This document shows positions 24,967-36,155 of a stretch of DNA of 64,000 nucleotides, one piece after another. Source of the stretch: Sesamum alatum (Eukaryota > Streptophyta > Magnoliopsida > Lamiales > Pedaliaceae); contig JACGWO010000007.1 of NCBI GenBank assembly GCA_034509735.1, forward strand, positions 2,170,001 through 2,234,000, read 5' to 3'. The position numbers were made by a program, and so were the translations under genes. The notes under the pieces were generated by a model. The model had not been told where the DNA came from. It did not search any database and saw nothing but the letters and a program-made list of their open reading frames with translations. Each line of letters starts with the position of its first letter. The first letter of the stretch is position 1.

Positions 24967-26466
24967 TCACTTAGTCTCCTGCAAAGATATAACAGACTCG
25001 AAAGCGCCAGCAAGAGCTTTCACTCTGTTTTTCCTCTGCTCACGAAGCTTGCTTGCAGTTTCCTCGATCCTATCGTTGGAAACTGCAGTATCCTTCTTCC
25101 CGTGTGCTCCTAGTCGTAGTTTTGTAGCTGCAATATGTGATTCTTGCTTCTTTTCCTCGACCACTTCTTGTTTCTTTTCCTCGACCACTTCATGTTTCTT
25201 TTCCTCAACTGGTTCTTGCTTGTTTTCCACGACTGCTTCTTGTTTCTTTTCCTCGACTACTTCTTGCCCCTCTGTTTCCTTAGATTCGTGAGCTTCACTT
25301 CCGCCAGCGGCTTCGTCTTTCTTATTCAATGCTCTTTCTCCTTCTTCTTCTTCTTCTTCCTTCTTTTCAGCCTCGTCATTGGGATTATCTGCAACACTTT
25401 CACGAGTATTACTGCTATTTACTTCAGTTATACTCTGTTCTTCCAATTCCTGCTGTTTGCTGCTGGTCTCTTGAATGTATGACTCCTCTTCTGCTGGCTC
25501 TTTTGCCATGATACAAGGTGAGACATTCTCATGTTCCAAAGCTTTAGAAGATTCACCAATCACAATCTTGGCCTCATAGTCATACTCTTCTTCAATCTCC
25601 CCAAGATCAAATGCATCTAGATCCTCTTGCAGTAAATCATCGGCGCCCTTTTCATCATAGCCTGTAACCTTTATTGCCTGTTCTTCAGCTTCACCAAAGC
25701 AAGATTCTTGATGTCCAGTTTGTTTCTCAGGTTCCAGGACACTAGACACATGTAGAGATTCTTGATGTTGTCCAGTTTGTGTCTCAGGTTTCAGGACACT
25801 AGACACACGTAGAGGTCCAGTTTGTGTCTCCGGTTTCAGGACACTAGACACATGTGGATGCTCGATGCGTTGTTCACGAGGACTAGTAATGATCTGTACC
25901 TTTGGTCCTGCAGTACTCTTCCCAGTCTCATGCTTCTTTATGGAGGCATTGCTCTTCTTTACACCACTTACAGGTCTAGCAGACATGCCAGGCAAGGGCC
26001 GTCGTTTCCCCACATCCTTAACCACCACCGGTGCTTTCACAGTCTTATCCTGAACTGGTTTCTGGGGAACAACAGCCTTCCCAGGCCGAAGAGGTGGATT
26101 AGTTGAAACACGTGGTTTTTGTACAGGAGACGGGGCTAGAGGCTTGTCCAAAGTTCTTGGTCTGGTGACCGGTTTCTTGGCCTGTTGCTTAGAAACATCG
26201 ATAGTGGAAGCTGGTCTCGTGGGCTTGAGGTAGCTCGGAGTACTTCTTTCAGGTGTACGTGCCGGGGTTGCTCTGAGGTTCGGGGTTGCTCTGAGGTTTG
26301 TGGTTGGGGTGAGGTTTGTGGTTGGCCGGAGGCTTGTGGTTCTGCTCAGGCCTGTGGTTCCTCTTAGGCCTGAGCTTCCTGTTTGTAGAAGAGGTGTTCT
26401 CTTCTCCTTGCCTGGAGGAATGTCTCTCCTTATTGTTGCCATCCGATGACTAGTAGTTCTTACCAC
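24967..26466 (-). CDS. plant calmodulin-binding-type protein, low complexity
   Basis: The coding exon runs from a splice acceptor (gcag at 26467-26470 on the minus strand) to TGA at 24967-24969. The first internal ATG is at 26442, giving 491 residues from MATIRRDIPPGKEK. The N-terminal half is basic and Pro/Thr/Arg-rich, with near-repeats of the TTNL/ATPNL kind. The middle has three tandem copies of a VSSVLKPETQTG unit, then an acidic tract with five EEKKQE-type repeats. The C-terminus, IEETASKLREQRKNRVKALA followed by GAFESVISLQ, closely resembles the end of the plant calmodulin-binding domain (PF07839). Calcium-dependent calmodulin binding is therefore likely at that helix. Residues upstream of the acceptor are probably not translated. 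Arabidopsis At5g10660, annotated as calmodulin-binding-related, is the likely counterpart from memory and position. Partner and process are unknown. Confidence 0.8.
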   Translation of the reverse strand: MVRTTSHRMATIRRDIPPGKEKRTPLLQTGSSGLRGTTGLSRTTSLRPTTNLTPTTNLRATPNLRATPARTPERSTPSYLKPTRPASTIDVSKQQAKKPVTRPRTLDKPLAPSPVQKPRVSTNPPLRPGKAVVPQKPVQDKTVKAPVVVKDVGKRRPLPGMSARPVSGVKKSNASIKKHETGKSTAGPKVQIITSPREQRIEHPHVSSVLKPETQTGPLRVSSVLKPETQTGQHQESLHVSSVLEPEKQTGHQESCFGEAEEQAIKVTGYDEKGADDLLQEDLDAFDLGEIEEEYDYEAKIVIGESSKALEHENVSPCIMAKEPAEEESYIQETSSKQQELEEQSITEVNSSNTRESVADNPNDEAEKKEEEEEEGERALNKKDEAAGGSEAHESKETEGQEVVEEKKQEAVVENKQEPVEEKKHEVVEEKKQEVVEEKKQESHIAATKLRLGAHGKKDTAVSNDRIEETASKLREQRKNRVKALAGAFESVISLQETK

Positions 26467-26519
26467 CTGCATTTGGGAAACAATTAACATACACATATCT
26501 ATATATCTTCTCACAATTA

Positions 26520-26550
<31 letters not shown>

Positions 26551-28053
26551 GAACTATGTATAAATGTAGGCAAAATTTCAAAATGAGTCCCACAATTTCG
26601 GGTCGTTTTATACTTGCTCCCATATTTTACAGAATTTTAAAATTAATCCCGTGTTATGTTAAAAGTTGTAAAAGGAGTCGAAAAACGTTGAAGGAAAGAC
26701 CCCCACATTGCAAAAACGACCCCCCAATTGTAGGGAGGGTATGTCTTGCAACCTTTTTGACTTCTTTTTGCAACTTCCCTAACTTTGTTCTAAAGGACAA
26801 AATTTGGTATACCAACGCAAGTCTTATTTTCTACAAATTCTATTTTACATTTAAAGAGAAAAAAATAAATAAAACATATAAAAGAACAAAGACTAAAAGC
26901 GTGCAATTGAGGTCATGTGGGATTAATAACTATTCTATTTCTCTAATTTTTTAGTCTATTTTAGCGAAATAAATAAGTTCATAATTAAATAAAATAATCT
27001 AATAATTTTAACTAAAAATAATGAAATTAGAAAGGCACTACAAAAGATGAATTACAATTCTGCAACGTATAATTTATTGAGTACAATAATAATTATGTTG
27101 AATATAATTTCATGATAAATAATAACTAAGATATTATTCCCATGATAAATTATCAATATACAATGAAAATTCATGTTTGTAGTTCCAAAGTTTTGAATAG
27201 TTTATTTATATTTCATATATATGTATAATGTATGCTGATATACTATAATGCATTGACAGTACTTCATTTTTAAATTGAAATTTTAAAAGTTGTAAAAGAA
27301 TCGGGGATATAGAATTATTAGTTAAAAGAATACAATAAATCCGTTAAAAAATTAAAGAACTGAAATATCAAAATTAAAAAAAGAACTATTAAAATTCACC
27401 TAAAAAAATAGTTCAATAAAATCTTCAAAAGTGATCACACAATATTGGTGTATACACTTAACACTCCGAAAAATTGAGATCGAAAAAAGAATAAATCATG
27501 AGCATAAAATTAACTAAAGATAAATTTTTTTATTTTACTTGCATTAAAAAAATAAAAAATATAACAAATTATACAATTTAATGGAGGAACAAATAATTGT
27601 TCTATGATTCTCATTGGTTTTATCATTTCAACAATTCATTTAAAATTCTTATACGCAAACTTATTTATGTTATATATATTATTGAAAATAAAATGAGACC
27701 GAGAAGAATGAAAATACTTAAAAAAAATCAAACTCTATCTAGAGATATAACATTTTATGTAATATTTCAAAAGTTCTTAATAGTCAATTTGCTAAAAGAT
27801 GCATTTGTATATCTTACTAAAATTTTTATTACGATATGATTTACATAGTTAACTTTGTATAATTTTTTATTCTATTGAAAAATTAGTTGCATACTCGAAT
27901 TCAATTCAAAACAAGGTTAAGCAATAAATTACTAGATTTCGTCATTCTTGATTAGTTGTTTACTTATTATGCATATAGGAACATATTCTAAATCGAAATC
28001 TTACTTATATTTTTTAATTGTTTCCACCAATTTAAAACTCAAATACACATTAC

Positions 28054-28084
<31 letters not shown>

Positions 28085-28346
28085 AAACGTCGATCATTAC
28101 AAAAATCTCCAATTATTCAAGAAACAAGCATGTCAAAACATAATGGGTAGCAATTTGATAGCATGAAATGAATTAAAAACATAATGATCAATCAAGCAAT
28201 TCAACATTGTGCAAAAGGTACAAATTTCAAAATATCTTTTTATCTTAATACATCTTCTTATAGATTCATTATTCATACATTCGACAAGTAAAATATACGA
28301 ACAAAACATATAAAAAAACACGTAAAGAGATATAGAGACGATTTAC
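26520..28346. other. AT-rich DNA, perhaps a long 5' intron of the calmodulin-binding gene
   Basis: TA dinucleotide runs occur at about 26527-26550 and 28057-28083. No coding region is supportable. If the exon proposed at 28347-28490 is real, this stretch is an intron of about 1.9 kb on the minus strand. Confidence 0.4.
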
Positions 28347-28490
28347 CTCGGATGACAAAATGTGATGAAACCCTTTAGTTTTTTTCACATTTGAATGATG
28401 AAGAAGAAAGACGAATGCAAATGGTTGATGTTGTAATGAAGAGGATTTGATAGTAAATAAAATGGAGGGAAGAGAGCGCTTTTGGGACAT
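28347..28490 (-). CDS. possible upstream exon of the calmodulin-binding gene
   Basis: A 48-codon frame starting MSQKRSLPSILFTIKSS ends at GAG/GTAAAT, a plausible donor, in phase 0. The acceptor at 26467 is also phase 0, so splicing would give one continuous protein of 547 residues. The N-terminus would be Ser/Lys/hydrophobic. It may instead be untranslated leader or chance. It is reported because the local base composition is less AT-rich than its surroundings. Confidence 0.3.
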
Positions 28491-30240
28491 TCGTTGGTTT
28501 CAATCAAACCGTAAATCATGCTAGTTGCCCCAATATGCCAATGGGTGTCGAAGCTCCCGCAATAAGAGTATTTTGATTGATTTACTAAAAATTTAAAACA
28601 TCGATAATACATTCTATATTACTAATTAAAGTAAACTTAAATGTAAATCTTGAAATTCGGTAACTGTTCAAACAAAAAATAATAATAATATATCGATTTT
28701 TCAACTCTATCATTTGATAGGTTGGTTTTATTTATTTATCGAATTTTGTTATTATTTTTAATTAATTGACTCTAGTTTCAAACGAATATTAAATTTGTTA
28801 TATTTAACGGATTGAATTTAATTTAATCAATAGAAATAGATAAGTGATAACAAGATGTTCTAGTCATGGGACCCCATGACTATTAAATGTTGATGTAACA
28901 ACTTCATTAATAATTCATCAATATATAAAAGAAAAGGTCAATCATCATAATTATAATCTCAAAGCAAGTTTATCAAAAACCCAATCATACATATTTATGA
29001 AATTTATTAATTCAAATACCTACTCAAGTTCCATACATCCGTCTTAAATTACAACGAGTTTCCAAAAAATTTGATATAATTATGAATATCCTATTGTTAT
29101 TTAAAAAATTATTAATACCCCCGTATCTTAACTGATTGTCCAATAACTAGTCCAATCCGTTAGTCTCGTTAGGTTTTCATCCATCTTTTGTGTGAAGAAC
29201 CGACTAAAACGTCCTTGTAGATTATGGATTATAGTTACTTTTTCAAAAGAAAAAAATGACTTTTTTTATGGATTAAGTGGACAATTTTTTTTTATAATTT
29301 TTCAAAAAAATTCATCCATCTCGTCTGATTTAATTACAAATTTTTATTTTCTTAAAAAAAATAAAAAGAATACAACAAGAGCAAAGTTGACAATTTTCGG
29401 GTTTCATCTAGGAATTAAATAAAATAATCAAACATCAGGAGTATTTGTAATTTTTCAAATAACAAGTGGGTATTTATAGTTATGCAAAATCTAAAAGGAA
29501 CTTGTTGTAATTCACCCAAATTTATATATGATAAGTGCAAATAATTATAGTAATATATAAAAGAAAAAAGTGGCTAGAATTGAATAGGAAAGGTTGGCCA
29601 AGTGTTGCACTTGTTTGAGGTTAGTGGTGGGGTTTGGTAAGTGGTTCCATCCACAAAAAAAATAATGGATATTATTTTGTTTTTTTTTTCCTTTTATCTA
29701 TTTAGGTAATTTTTTTAGGTCTTTTTTATGTTTGTGGGGACAAATAATTTCCCTTTTCCTTTTTTGGAAAAATATCACATTCTTTGATTTTTAGAATTGA
29801 ATTTGTGTGGTCTGAAATTGTTATTATAAAATAGTATTGCATTTTATATTTTATTTAATATATACATACTATGGGTACTAAATATTATTTTAAATAATAT
29901 AAATTTTATATTCATAGCATGTATCTATTAATGAAATACAAATATAATATTATTTTGTAATTAAAAAATATTTGGATCGGAATTTGAGGTTATTAGTGTA
30001 TTATGATGATAGACGTTGTGTGGATAATTCCTGGCGTGTGAGGGATAAAAACGAATAATTGAATTTAGGTATAATATTAATTTTTTACTATATATTTAGT
30101 ATTTTTTAGCAATTTAAGAAATATAACTATCAACGTTAAAAATAAGGAATAAATGATTTTGTTTTATATGTATTTTTGTCTTTTATAAATAAATTATTAA
30201 TAAATATGGGCCAACTACTGGTATATTCTAATGCTACGCA
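28491..30240. other. intergenic DNA between divergent genes
   Basis: No gene is seen. It includes a degenerate MITE family A copy (29042-29517) and long A/T runs. It may contain the promoter of the calmodulin-binding gene near 28500-28700 and distal promoter sequence of the RING gene at the right. Confidence 0.45.
29042..29517. mobile_element. MITE family A, degenerate copy 2
   Basis: The left end, taaattacaacgag then gatataattatgaatatcc, and the right end, gggtatttatagttatgc then gtaattcaccc, are inverted counterparts like those of the copies at 10226, 35363 and 52133. No clean target duplication was found. Confidence 0.55.
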
Positions 30241-30254
30241 ACCTTTGCGAGTGA

Positions 30255-30293
30255 GGCCCACTGGGCCCATGACGCTGACGTTTGGGCGGCCCA
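30255..30293 (+). promoter_or_regulatory. site II (GGCCCA) cluster in the RING gene promoter
   Basis: GGCCCA occurs at 30255, 30264 and 30288, with TGGGCC overlapping at 30262, all within 39 bp. A TTTGACC W-box-like motif follows near 30306. Such TCP-bound site II arrays are typical of broadly expressed plant genes. A GA-rich likely leader (cacagaagagaaggcagg) begins about 60 bp downstream. Confidence 0.6.
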
Positions 30294-32046
30294 ACTTCCC
30301 CTAATCTTTGACCGTCCAAACTCCGATAGCGAATCCGACGGCTGAGATCTGCTCACAAGACACAGAAGAGAAGGCAGGACAGCGAATCAGCAGTTGTTTG
30401 TTAAGGATTAAGGATTTGTTTATGTTTTAATGGTGAAGTGAAGTCTCCCATTATCTTCGCCCATTATCTTCGGATCTTTAACATTATACACACAGTATAT
30501 GTATGTGTGTGTGTATGTACGTATAGAAAAATACATACACGTATTTTATAACATACCTTGTCTTTTATCTCTTTCTTGTCTTAAAAAGGGCAAGGCCCTC
30601 CTCGTATTGCGTGTTGTGGGGATCTTTTTCTTTTTTGGGTTTCTCCTTTTGTTGTAAAAGAGGAAGATATAGCGAGTCAAAAGGACGAAACAAGGTAAAG
30701 AATACTGAAAAAGAACAGCAAGTTCAAGCTATGGCTTTTCCTTTTCAGGTTCTGATCAAATCAAGAGGGTTGAATTTGAGTTTTCTTGGCTGTAATCTTT
30801 TTCTTGATTGGGTTTCTTGGAAATTCTCTTACTGGGTTTTCTTGCCTTTATTTCTCATGTTTCTTGGTTTTAATGATTGTTTCTTTTGTTGTAAGTTTCT
30901 TGTGGGGAGTTCTGATTGTAATAAGGGTATCTGTTTTGAGGGTTCTTTTTGATTTCTTGAGGTTTGTTGGTGTTTTTAGACCATGATATGAGTTTCCTTT
31001 TTTATTTCGTTGTAGAGTTAAGGCTTTAAGTTCTAAAGTCTTGATTGACAGCCCTTTATTTCTATTAAAAAATTTGAGGTGTTTGCTCAATAGTCAACGC
31101 TTTTAGGTTTCTTTGGGCAGAACTATGTTTGTTTATTTATGTGGTTATGTTATTACATGAGTGTTTTTCACTCATGTATTTGATTCATCTTGTTTATATG
31201 AAATTAAGGATTTGTGTTTCTCTGTTCCAGCTTTGCAGTTGTTTGTTGTTGAAGAGAGTGCAGAGTCATCTTTGCTTGAACTTTATGGTGACTTAGATTC
31301 TGATAAAGTGATTCTTTACGGATACAAAGTGTAAAGCTACAAAGCAACATAGCATAGAATTTTCTCACTTACCGAAAAGAGAAGGAAACTATATGTCTCT
31401 TAAGGAGTTTGAAGTTGTTAATAGGATATGCTCTTTGACTATACAAGCCCCTTCTTTCTCTTCTCGAAATATTTCCTTCCGTCTTCTTTTATTACGATCA
31501 ATCCCGTTCGTACGAGACTGAATGTTTAATCATATTTGCATATGAGCTTAGTGGAGAAGGTGAAATTATATAATTTCCTGTCGAAACCCTGTTGATATTC
31601 TTTAGAACACTGTTAACTTCTTGTCTGAGTTTGGCATGTTTATATGGGAGTGTGAACTCTGTGTCTATAATGGGATTGCTAATCTTTTGACAGACTCTTG
31701 ACATGTGACTTTCTTTCAAACTTAAATTTTAGCTTTTCTTGTCAAAGTATTACACTTGTAGATATAGCGTTCGGAGTTATATTCAGTGGATTTGGTACTG
31801 GATGGTTCTTGTGTGCTTCAATCTTTCAATGGCATTTATGTAGTATGTTTTGATTACTGTATCGGGAATTTGCATGATGCTATTGTATCTGCATGACACT
31901 TCCGTATTCCGCCGTTGCGCTTCATTAGATTCTCTTATAAATGCTAAGTTTGTTGAGATATCGTGCAAAGGGTCTTCTTCTTCTCTTATGGGCATGTTGA
32001 TTATCACTTGAAGGCTAAACATATGTTGTTGTTGAAACAGGAACGG

Positions 32047-32073
32047 ATGGTGAATACAACTATTCATGGATAG
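32047..32073 (+). other. uORF overlapping the RING ligase start codon
   Basis: An ATG at 32047, seven bases after the acceptor of the leader intron, opens eight codons ending TAG at 32071-32073. The main ATG at 32066 lies inside it in another frame. A ribosome translating the uORF terminates just past the main start, so the overlap could lower translation. Confidence 0.6.
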
Positions 32074-34862
32074 ATACTCGGGTAAAAGAACTGCAGCCGG
32101 GATTATGGCACCCAGAAAAGGATATAATGTTACTTTTAAAGATACAACCACTGAACAGGATCAGAATGAATTCTGTAACCGGATAGGATGCAGTGGAAGA
32201 ATGAAGTACAGCAGTCAGAATGTTAAAATTGGAAGCCCTGACAAAGGTAAATGCTCTAGGCATCCATTTTGTTCGTCAAATGGGAATGAAATGATAGGGA
32301 ATTCCTCTAGGAGCCGTTCTGTGAGGACCAGAGCAAAAAGTTCGTATCTTGATCCAAATAGAAAGTTGTCTTCCCAATTGGAATTTGATCAATCAGAAAG
32401 TCAATCAGGTGATTCAGAAGCTCCAGAACTTGTGTCTTCACCGAGTAGGAGTCCGACTAGACATCATTCGGGGTCAATGAACAACCCTCGAGAGGTTAAC
32501 ATGGCAGAAATCGGGAGTTCTAGTTTACCATCAAACACCAGATCCCGAGAAAAGTTACAGCATAAATCAGGCCCAAATTCTCAGCCAGCTTCCTCTGTTC
32601 CTTCCGTTTCTCAAATCTCTGGCCTAGGGACACTTAATAGTAGTAATAGGAGTAGGTATGGTCTGAGGAATATGAAATGCAATTCAATATCAGATGTTGT
32701 ATCAGCTAGTTGTTCGTCATCAGAATCAAAGTCTGCTGGGAAAAATGTGATGAAGAAGAGAAGCCCGGAAGGGGAGAGCAGTTCCTCTCGTAGACGGCAA
32801 ACGAATTCAGCAGCATCAGTTGATGGAGTTGCCTTTGCTTCAACTAGTGGCATTTCCATCTCCGACTCTAGACGTAGTAGTTTCATCCCTGGAGAGGATA
32901 GCACTCCTGCTACTTCTGTCCGGACAAGAAGATCAACAAACATAAACAATAACAGGATGAGGCTTTCTTACCGACCAAATGGAAGAAACAGTTCATCCAT
33001 CAGAGAACCGGCTTTTGGCGTCTCTCAGGTTCCCGATTCTGACAGGCCCATTAATATCGGTGGGCCAAGATTGTCACAGCAGTTTTCTGCAAATGGCTCG
33101 TCAAGTGGTTCGAGTTCTTATAGTCTTTCCAGCCGTAATGATGATGATAATCAATCCACTATGATGCCTTTTACTCCAGCTGAACTTGGCTCTTCCCGTT
33201 TAATGAACCGTGAGTCATTGCCACGATATAACATGGACGGAATTGCTGAGGTATAGCTCCCATTATAGTGCTATGCATTGAATTTCATTAATCTATTTTC
33301 CATGTAACCATATGCCGATGCAACTATATTCAGTTGGTTTCCAAAATAACTGACGGTACTCTTTCACTGCACAGGTATTATTAGCACTTGAGAGGATTGA
33401 GCAGTACGACGAGCTCACACATGAGGTATACTCAACTTTTGTTTATTCCACGATATCTTTCATACTGGAAATGTTGTAGTTAACCCTTATGAAATTTCTC
33501 TACCCACAGCAAGTTCTTGCCTTGGAGATGAGCCTTTTTCTCGGTGGCCTCAGCCTGTACGACCAACACCGGGACATGAGACTGGATATTGATAACATGT
33601 CGTATGAGGTCAGTTTTGCTTTAATGTGCTTCTTGTCAACGTTTGATGGATGTAACCTTGTATTATACTCCGTTTCCAGAATTAGTCAATTAACTTTGAT
33701 CCAAATCCTCTAATTCGTGTGTTACTCGAGATCTCTTGAAGAAGACAGCGGAGTTCTTGGTTTCAGTGAGATTATCATGCTGTATTTCCATGGTATCTGC
33801 TGCTATATTTTTCTGACATTCGATATGCCTCGGATTTGGCAGGAATTATTAGCGCTGGAGGAGAGGATGGGTACAGTGAGCACAGCACTCTCAGAAGAGG
33901 CACTTCCAAAATGTGTTAGGAGAAGCACGTATCAGACGACCCCATCAGAAGTGAGAGTCGCAGGATTGGGCGATGATGGGGACGACATAAAATGCAGTAT
34001 TTGTCAGGTCAACCTTCTTTTCATTAAAAATGCTTATAAATTTCTGCCTCGTTAATTATAGTGCCTCCCCTCGAACCATTCACCCTGGAAGAAATAAAAG
34101 AAGACGAAGAATAATAATTGTACAAAAACAAATAAGAAATAGATTAGGAAAATAATATCATGTACACAATAAAAATAAGGGATAATTACATTTACACCCC
34201 ATGATCTATGGTTTATTTACTCAAACCACCCTGTCTTTTGCATAATTACATAAACCACCCTTGGTAGTCAGAAAGCAGGGGTAGTTTGTGTAATATTGTT
34301 GGCGTTTCTAGTGGATGCATGTGTAGTTTTCCAAATAGCAGGGGTGGTTTGCGTAAATGAGTTGATGTTTTTGGTGGGCGTATGTGTAGTTTTTAAAAAG
34401 ATATGGGTGATTTGTGTAAATAGACCGTAAGCCAGGTGGTGTAGATATAATTATCCCTAAATATAAAGAAGGAAAGACACCGCTACTCTCTGCAAGAAAA
34501 TGAAACGGGAGAAAAGCCCTTCAAAGTGTGTCAAAATTATGGAGCAGTTTCTATGTAATATCTTGATATCCTACTTCAACTATTTAAGGTTGAAATAGGT
34601 CTTGATCTTGATCTTGATCTTTTAGCGTGTTAAGAGATAATTAACACGTTCTTCTTTTACATATGATTATGCTATCTTAATACTACAGAACAACTGAGAA
34701 GGTTGGTCGTTTGTGTTGCAGGAGGAGTACGAACTGGGGGACGAGATTGGCAAGTTGGTCGGATGCCAGCATGGGTATCACCTCACATGCATAAACCAGT
34801 GGTTGCGGCTCAAGAATTGGTGCCCCATCTGCAAGTCTGCTGCATCGTCGTCTTCATCTTAA
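32066..34862 (+). CDS. JUL1: RING-H2 E3 ubiquitin ligase, JUL1/RHG1A type
   Basis: Transfers ubiquitin from an E2 to substrates. The Arabidopsis relative JUL1 (At5g10650) targets the jasmonate repressor JAV1; whether this protein does so is inference. Exons 32066-33250, 33375-33425, 33510-33608, 33843-34007 and 34722-34862, all phase 0, give 546 residues. The first 395 are disordered and Ser/Arg/Asn-rich (GSSSGSSSYSLSSRNDDDN). A conserved helical part follows, with DQHRDMRLDIDNMSYEELLA. The RING-H2 finger occupies residues 496-537 in the pattern C-x2-C-x15-C-x-H-x2-H-x2-C-x10-C-x2-C. The last intron falls one residue after the second zinc ligand. The protein ends in a serine run. A leader intron ends at 32040 (gaaacag), and a plausible leader lies around 30360-30760. 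A MITE sits in the last intron. The gene is convergent with the DUF1644 gene. Confidence 0.92.
34179..34457. mobile_element. MITE inside the last intron of the RING ligase gene
   Basis: The 279-bp element begins GGGATAATTACATTTACACC and ends ggtgtagatataattatccc. Flanking 9-mers taaaaataa (34170-34178) and taaatataa (34458-34466) match at 8 of 9 positions. This fits a Mutator-type MITE of a subfamily different from family A. Confidence 0.7.
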
Positions 34863-35362
34863 CGAAAAGAATTCCTCTGTACAAAATTGTATTTCTTGAA
34901 CTTTCTTTCTTCTTTTTAAAATTGTCAGTTCGTAAATATTTCAGTGACCGTCGTCCCATTGAAGCTCTTGGGCATGCCGGCGAAAACTGTACAATATGTT
35001 CCTGGCTGCCTTTATGCAAAAACCACTCTTCAATAAGATCTTCTTTGCCTTTATGTTTGGATATTGTGTCTGGAAAGATTCTAAGACATGTTTGGTGTAA
35101 GTATTGGGACATGATGTGGTTTCTGTCAATGAAAAACCTTGTTATCATGGTTTTATAGTCTTAAGGCTCTTTGGTTATAGTTTATGATAATCCTCCTGAG
35201 GTATATGGTTACTGGAATGAGGTTATTACAATTGGAATAGTTGGTAGGTTTTATCTTCTTGAGTAATGATTTTAGTTTGATGATTAATTGATGGTTGAAC
35301 AAGTTTAAATTGTGTATAAATTTGTTACATAAATACTAGGCTTTGTTTGGTTATACTTTTTT

Positions 35363-35764
35363 GGGAAAAATTATATCCACTTTCCCTAAAGTTTGACATA
35401 ATTACAAATACCCTTCTTAAGTTTGGGACCGTCTAATAAATAATCAATTTTCATCAAGTTTTATGGGTGAACTGATCAAAATGCCTTTATGAATTGAATT
35501 ATTGTTATTTAATTCTTAAATTTTTTGTGGACTACAATGTGCAGGGAAATGTTTTTTAAGTTTTTTTTATACAGATGAGCAATAATGCAATTTGTCTTGG
35601 TTGATTTTTTTATAATTTTAATAAAAAAATTCAAGGGCAAAATGATCAATTTTAGATTTTTGGTTAAAAATTATAAATTTTAGGAGGGTATTTATAATTT
35701 TTTAAACAACGAGAGAGTATTTATAATTATGTCAAATCTCAGAAAAGGTAGATATAATTCACCC
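35363..35764. mobile_element. Mutator-type MITE, family A, copy 3
   Basis: The 402-bp element begins GGGAAAAATTATATCCAC and ends gtagatataattcaccc. The interior matches copy 1 closely (tgggtgaactgatcaaaatg; ggactacaatgtgcaggg). Flanking 9-mers tactttttt and tattttttt match at 8 of 9 positions. Confidence 0.72.
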
Positions 35765-35792
35765 TATTTTTTTCTAAGGTGTTTTTCTTTAG

Positions 35793-36155
35793 GTAAATTG
35801 CAAGTGCTCTATTGTTATTTAAGAAATTAATGTTATTCAAACTAATGTCCATCCAACAATGAACCAATTTTGTTAAGGTTATATCATTTCGTATTAGATT
35901 GTCTTGAGTGCCTTTTAAATTCTGAATTATAATTTTAAATATTTTTATAGACTAAAAATGTCTTTTTTTAAATATACAAGGCATGAACACAAAGGGGCAA
36001 ATGGGATATACAACATCAATTTTTTAATATTTTTATATGTTTAAAAACAAAAACTATTTTATTGGTAAAATTGACATTTTTACCTTATTGTCTAAGCTTA
36101 ATATCAAGAAGTATTGATAATTTTTTAATCTTAGGAAAGCTCGATGTAATTTACT
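35793..36155. repeat. related inverted-repeat element next to family A copy 3
   Basis: The left end aggtaaattgcaagtgctc and the right end aaagctcgatgtaatttac are imperfect inverted counterparts. The interior differs from family A. Boundaries are approximate. Confidence 0.4.

Noticed and set aside
26467..26514. N-terminal extension of the calmodulin-binding protein (MRRYIDMCMLIV...)
   Set aside because: It lies upstream of a good splice acceptor and includes the T-rich intron end, so it is probably intronic.
30611..30952. 113-codon plus-strand frame before the RING gene
   Set aside because: Phe/Leu-rich by virtue of T-rich leader and intron sequence; no domain, and it lies in the presumed 5' region of the RING transcript.
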